Below, piece after piece: positions 60,879 through 64,000 of a stretch of 64,000 nt of DNA. Source of the stretch: Garcia nutans (Eukaryota > Streptophyta > Magnoliopsida > Malpighiales > Euphorbiaceae); the NCBI GenBank assembly GCA_947685225.1, contig CANTUV010000051.1, positions 8,246,001-8,310,000 on the forward strand, given 5' to 3'. The position numbers and the translations under genes are program-made. Within the stretch, counting starts at the first letter, position 1. Every line of letters starts with the position of its first letter. The notes beneath the pieces were generated by a model. The model was not told the origin of the DNA and did not search any database. It was given only the letters and a program-made list of their open reading frames with translations.

Positions 60879-63305
60879 ATGTTCTTTTCATTTGGTTTTT
60901 GTAATAATAATAATAATAATAATAATTCAGTGAGCTGTAGCAGTACAAGCAGCACCAAAAGCTTATCACAAAAGCTTGAAGATATAGATGAAAATGGTCC
61001 TCCTCTTTGGCAACCAATCTCATCTTGTGATGCACCTGAAACTCCTACCGAGTCTATGGAGTTTCTTTCTAGGTCATGGAGCCTTTCAGCTATGGAGCTC
61101 TCTAAAGCTCTTTTCAATACTCATGTAGCATCTGACAATGTTGAGAAACCACCTTTGAGTTCTGCTGAAGCTGAGGAGAAAGATGATGCAAATGCACGAG
61201 CTCCTAAAGAATCTGTAAGATAAATTCATTTTAAAGTTCTTAAATTTCACCATTAACCAGTTTTCATATATATGTGTACGAGTTACCTGCAATCTGAATG
61301 TTACAGCTCCTTCAGAAGTTGAATTGTGATAGCCCTCCAATTTCTCCTAGAGATAGTGAAGAAATGAAGGTATTTGTTTTTTCTTGTTCTCTTTCTGTTT
61401 CACTTTATTTATTTGGAACTGACAAATTTGCCCATACCTACAACTGTTTCAAGGAAAACAACATATTATTTATGGACTAAAAGTAACTGCAACCCACTAA
61501 AAACAATCAATTCATGAAGATATGTATTCAGTTTACTGATCCTTAGTAACGAATTGGAATTTCTTGCAATCATGCTTCAATCCAGAATAAACTGTTTAAC
61601 GTCTAATATTACTTCTAATAGCCATATAATTTATGCAGGAATTGTTTTTACTTCATCAAGTACTCAATCCAGAATTCCTTTCCGGTCAACAACTGCTGAA
61701 AACTGGGGTATTTTATCATTCAACATTGCCAAAATAATTAACACTATTAAAGCTATCTTCATTGACCTTATTGTTGTGCAGCTATACAAAAGCATGATGA
61801 AAGGAAGAACAATGGGAAGATGGTTGAAGGATCAAAAGGAAAGGAAGAAGCAAGAGATTAGAACTCATAATGCTCAACTGCATGCAGCCGTGTCAGTAGC
61901 AGGGGTTGCTGCTGCTGTTGCAGCACTGGCTAACTCAAACGCAATGTCAGCTGAAGCCCGCCAAAAGACACATTCCAAAACAACAGCTGCAATGGCCTCA
62001 GCTGCGGCTCTTGTAGCATCTCATTGCATTGAGATTGCAGAGGAAATGGGAGCTGATCATGATCAAATCTTAACAGTTGTTAACTCAGCAGTTAATGCAA
62101 GAACTAGTGGAGATATCATGACTCTAACAGCTGGAGCAGCCACAGGTATGAGAAACTCTTCAATTGATTCTGAAACTCTGTTCTATGATTCAAATACTTA
62201 ATTAACTCAAAGTTAACCAAATTTAGTAGACAACTTTTCTAAATGCTGCTAGTAGAAATTTATGCACAATAATATTAATCATCCTTTAAGGCAGACTAAT
62301 CACCCAGCCTGAAATAATTTAAAGTCAGGTTGAATATAAACTTAACTGGTAAAATGAGATAGCAGAAAGGAATTAATGAAACGAATTAATGATTTCTTCT
62401 CGAGATGTTTCCAATTACCAAATGTTTACATGAGCAGCCTTACGAGGAGCCAACACTCTGCTGCAAAAGGGGCATGGAACTGCAGCGTTTGCTCTGGTGG
62501 AGGAAAAGGGTGAGGAAGGTGAAGAGTCTATCATCTTGACAGCGTTGAACTTTGTGACTAGAGGTGGAGAGCTTCTCAAGCGTACAAGGAAAGGTACATA
62601 TATTCACATTGATAATGTAAGGATTCATATGCATTAGTAACATGCCGAACAAAAAAGAGATGCAATTGGCACTGACTGTCATGTAAATGTTGATCCCAGG
62701 AGCTCTCCACTGGAAGCAAGTTTCTTTTAATATCAATTCAAATTGTCAGGTAAAACAGGAAACTTTTAAACCATGCAACTGCATCAAACAACTACAGCCG
62801 ATGAATTCAAACAATTTTAGGATAAAAGGAAATAAAAGAAGATAAAAGTTTATCTTTAAATGAGAAATAATTTCGGGTAGTTCAGCAACAAATAAAAATT
62901 ACACAACACCTTTTTTTGTGTGCCTGTATTTTGTTCAAAATCAAGTAACTACTTGAATAAAAACAGGTGGTAGCTAAAATGAAAAGCAAGCACATGGCCG
63001 GAACATTCACAAAAAAGAAGAAGTGTAAGCAAAGTCTCAAACCCATAAGTGCCTTTCTCTTCACCCATCCAATGAATCTTAGCCATGTTGTTACCACAGG
63101 TTTAGTCTCTGGAGTATACAGTGACATCCCAGCATGGCCAGGAAGGGAGAGAGAAGACTGCAAGGAGCAAAGAGCTTACTTTGGAATAAAAACAGTTGAA
63201 AGAGTGATAGAGTTTGAATGCAGAAGTAAAGGAGAAAAACAGATGTGGATTGAGGGAATTCAGCATATGCTGAACTTTGGTGCCAATATAAAATCAACTT
63301 TTTGA
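60879..63305 (+). CDS. FORKED-like / VAN3-binding-like protein (DUF828 + PH-like), 8 exons, 433 aa
   Basis: Exons: 60879-61214, 61307-61369, 61639-61707, 61782-62145, 62438-62593, 62700-62749, 62967-63024 and 63100-63305; phases agree throughout. Residues 1-17 contain an eight-Asn run coded by an AAT repeat. Around residue 50 is the family block PETPTESMEFLSRSWSLSA. Residues ~157-290 form the Ala-rich helical DUF828 core (MKGRTMGRWLKDQKE, VAGVAAAVAALAN, EIAEEMGADHDQI). Residues ~320-433 form the plant PH-like domain (RTRKGALHWKQVSFNINSNC ... YFGIKTVERVIEFECRSK ... QMWIEGIQ). Members link to ARF-GAP VAN3/SFC at the trans-Golgi and affect auxin canalisation and vein closure (family knowledge). 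Start chosen at the first ATG in frame after a TATA-like box; the alternate ATG at 60844 is in another frame and soon stops. No lesion seen. Confidence 0.92.
60901..60926 (+). repeat. (AAT)n coding microsatellite
   Basis: Eight AAT codons encode poly-Asn at residues 9-16 of the FORKED-like protein. Repeat length is likely to vary between alleles. Confidence 0.85.
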
Positions 63306-64000
63306 TTGCTGGAAAACTAGCGTTTGACTTTTGCAGAGTGATTAACAAGAAATGTACATCTCAGACTTCTTTGGCATGTATTGAGGAAAATGTAAATGCA
63401 CTTATAACAATTGTTACAATCATATACAGAGGGGTGGGATTCTACTGAACGAGATTGACATGGGCATATTCTAACATGGCTATTTCTCCTGAGAAAATGG
63501 ATATTTCAAAAAAGAAAGCCTTCCAACAGACAAAATTGTCAAGAATCTTCCAAAATACTTTGATCACTCCAGTTCCCTGAGAAATTCAGCATTATCAACA
63601 AAGACCTGCAAGGAGGAAAACAAAAGCAAATTTACATGGTTAACAGTCGTCCCAATAAAACATAAGAAAAAAACTCAAGAGTTCATTACTAAACAAAAAA
63701 GAAAAAGAGAAGAAATTATCAAATACTAATTTAATTTCTTAATAAATCCACAACGAGCAACTGGTACTGAAATAATCTAACTGATATTGAAATTGGCATA
63801 GGTTATATTATTCCCAGATAAATCTAGTATAGCTGATACAGAAATTATCTTTTTCCAAAATAAATATCATCACCAAAGCACAAGACATGGTCCACTGAAT
63901 TTGTGAGGGAACAAATACAGCCTTTCATTGGCTCCATATCAAGGTTAAACTCAAAATTGATATCTAGAATTTCATTCAAAGCTCAAGCCTATAAGATTCA
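63306..64000. other. 3' flank of the FORKED-like gene and right edge of the window
   Basis: Besides the possible minus-strand terminal exon listed separately, I see no clear coding signal up to the edge. Confidence 0.4.
63564..63605 (-). CDS. Possible last exon of a gene entering from the right
   Basis: On the minus strand a good acceptor (CCTCCTTGCAG) at 63606 is followed by 14 codons reading VFVDNAEFLRELE and TGA. The piece is too short to identify, and no upstream exon was recognised before the window ends. It would converge with the FORKED-like gene. Confidence 0.3.
   Translation of the reverse strand, partial: VFVDNAEFLRELE

Noticed and set aside
61554..62201. 215-codon open frame as an independent gene
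   Set aside because: It reads through an intron; only 61782-62145 and 61639-61707 are exons, the latter in their own phase within the FORKED-like gene.
62440..63348. Minus-strand frames opposite the FORKED-like exons
   Set aside because: They are antisense to well-supported exons with matching splice phases and a known domain.

Overview
The window is nuclear DNA from a flowering plant, most likely a eudicot. It is AT-rich, its genes are split by many short GT-AG introns, and the spaces between genes are filled with decayed LINEs, Ty1/copia, Ty3/gypsy, MULE, SINE and small LTR elements. I see no bacterial, organellar or viral gene set. A Malpighiales/Euphorbiaceae source is only a guess from general sequence feel.

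Layout. (1) 1-7329 (+): the 3' half of a tesmin/TSO1-like CXC gene of the TCX5/6/7 (LIN54-like) clade. One intron holds a nearly end-to-end RTE-type LINE with a clear 16-bp target duplication. (2) 9200-12939 (+): an intact 13-exon alpha/beta-hydrolase gene, predicted 357 aa. (3) 13572-18700: a decayed chromovirus (Ty3/gypsy) on the minus strand, then AT-rich DNA. (4) 18749-21560 (+): a broken MuDR-like transposase gene. (5) 22136-22810: a degenerate ~124-bp tandem repeat. (6) 23107-27446 (+): a second copy of the hydrolase that keeps every exon position but is a pseudogene. (7) 28159-29921 (-): PEX4/UBC21, the peroxisomal E2, with 8 nt apparently missing at the exon 4/5 junction. (8) 32317-37539 (+): tocopherol cyclase VTE1, 10 exons, predicted 508 aa, with one GC-AG intron. 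(9) 37540-44650: AT-rich DNA with little in it. (10) 44700-51075: a decayed copia element carrying a SINE, an AGCTTGAGCTC-rich repeat and a second RTE LINE. (11) 51366-53430: exon-like remnants of an unrecognised gene. (12) 57680-60330: an RNase H-like fragment on the minus strand split by two small non-autonomous LTR elements. (13) 60879-63305 (+): an eight-exon FORKED-like/VAN3-binding-like gene (DUF828 plus PH-like), predicted 433 aa. (14) 63564-63605 (-): a possible last exon of a gene running in from the right.

The host genes do not form one pathway: DREAM-type transcription control, an uncharacterised hydrolase, peroxisome receptor recycling, plastid vitamin E synthesis and vein patterning or trafficking. 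Their order makes sense as microsynteny. From memory, TCX7, the hydrolase and PEX4 lie close together in Arabidopsis (At5g25760-At5g25790), and VTE1 and a FORKED-like gene are neighbours at At4g32770-At4g32780. I found no clearly new biological system. The points most worth checking are the PEX4 junction, the stop near the TCX C-terminus, the hydrolase pseudogene, the nested small LTR elements and the unidentified exons at 51-53 kb.
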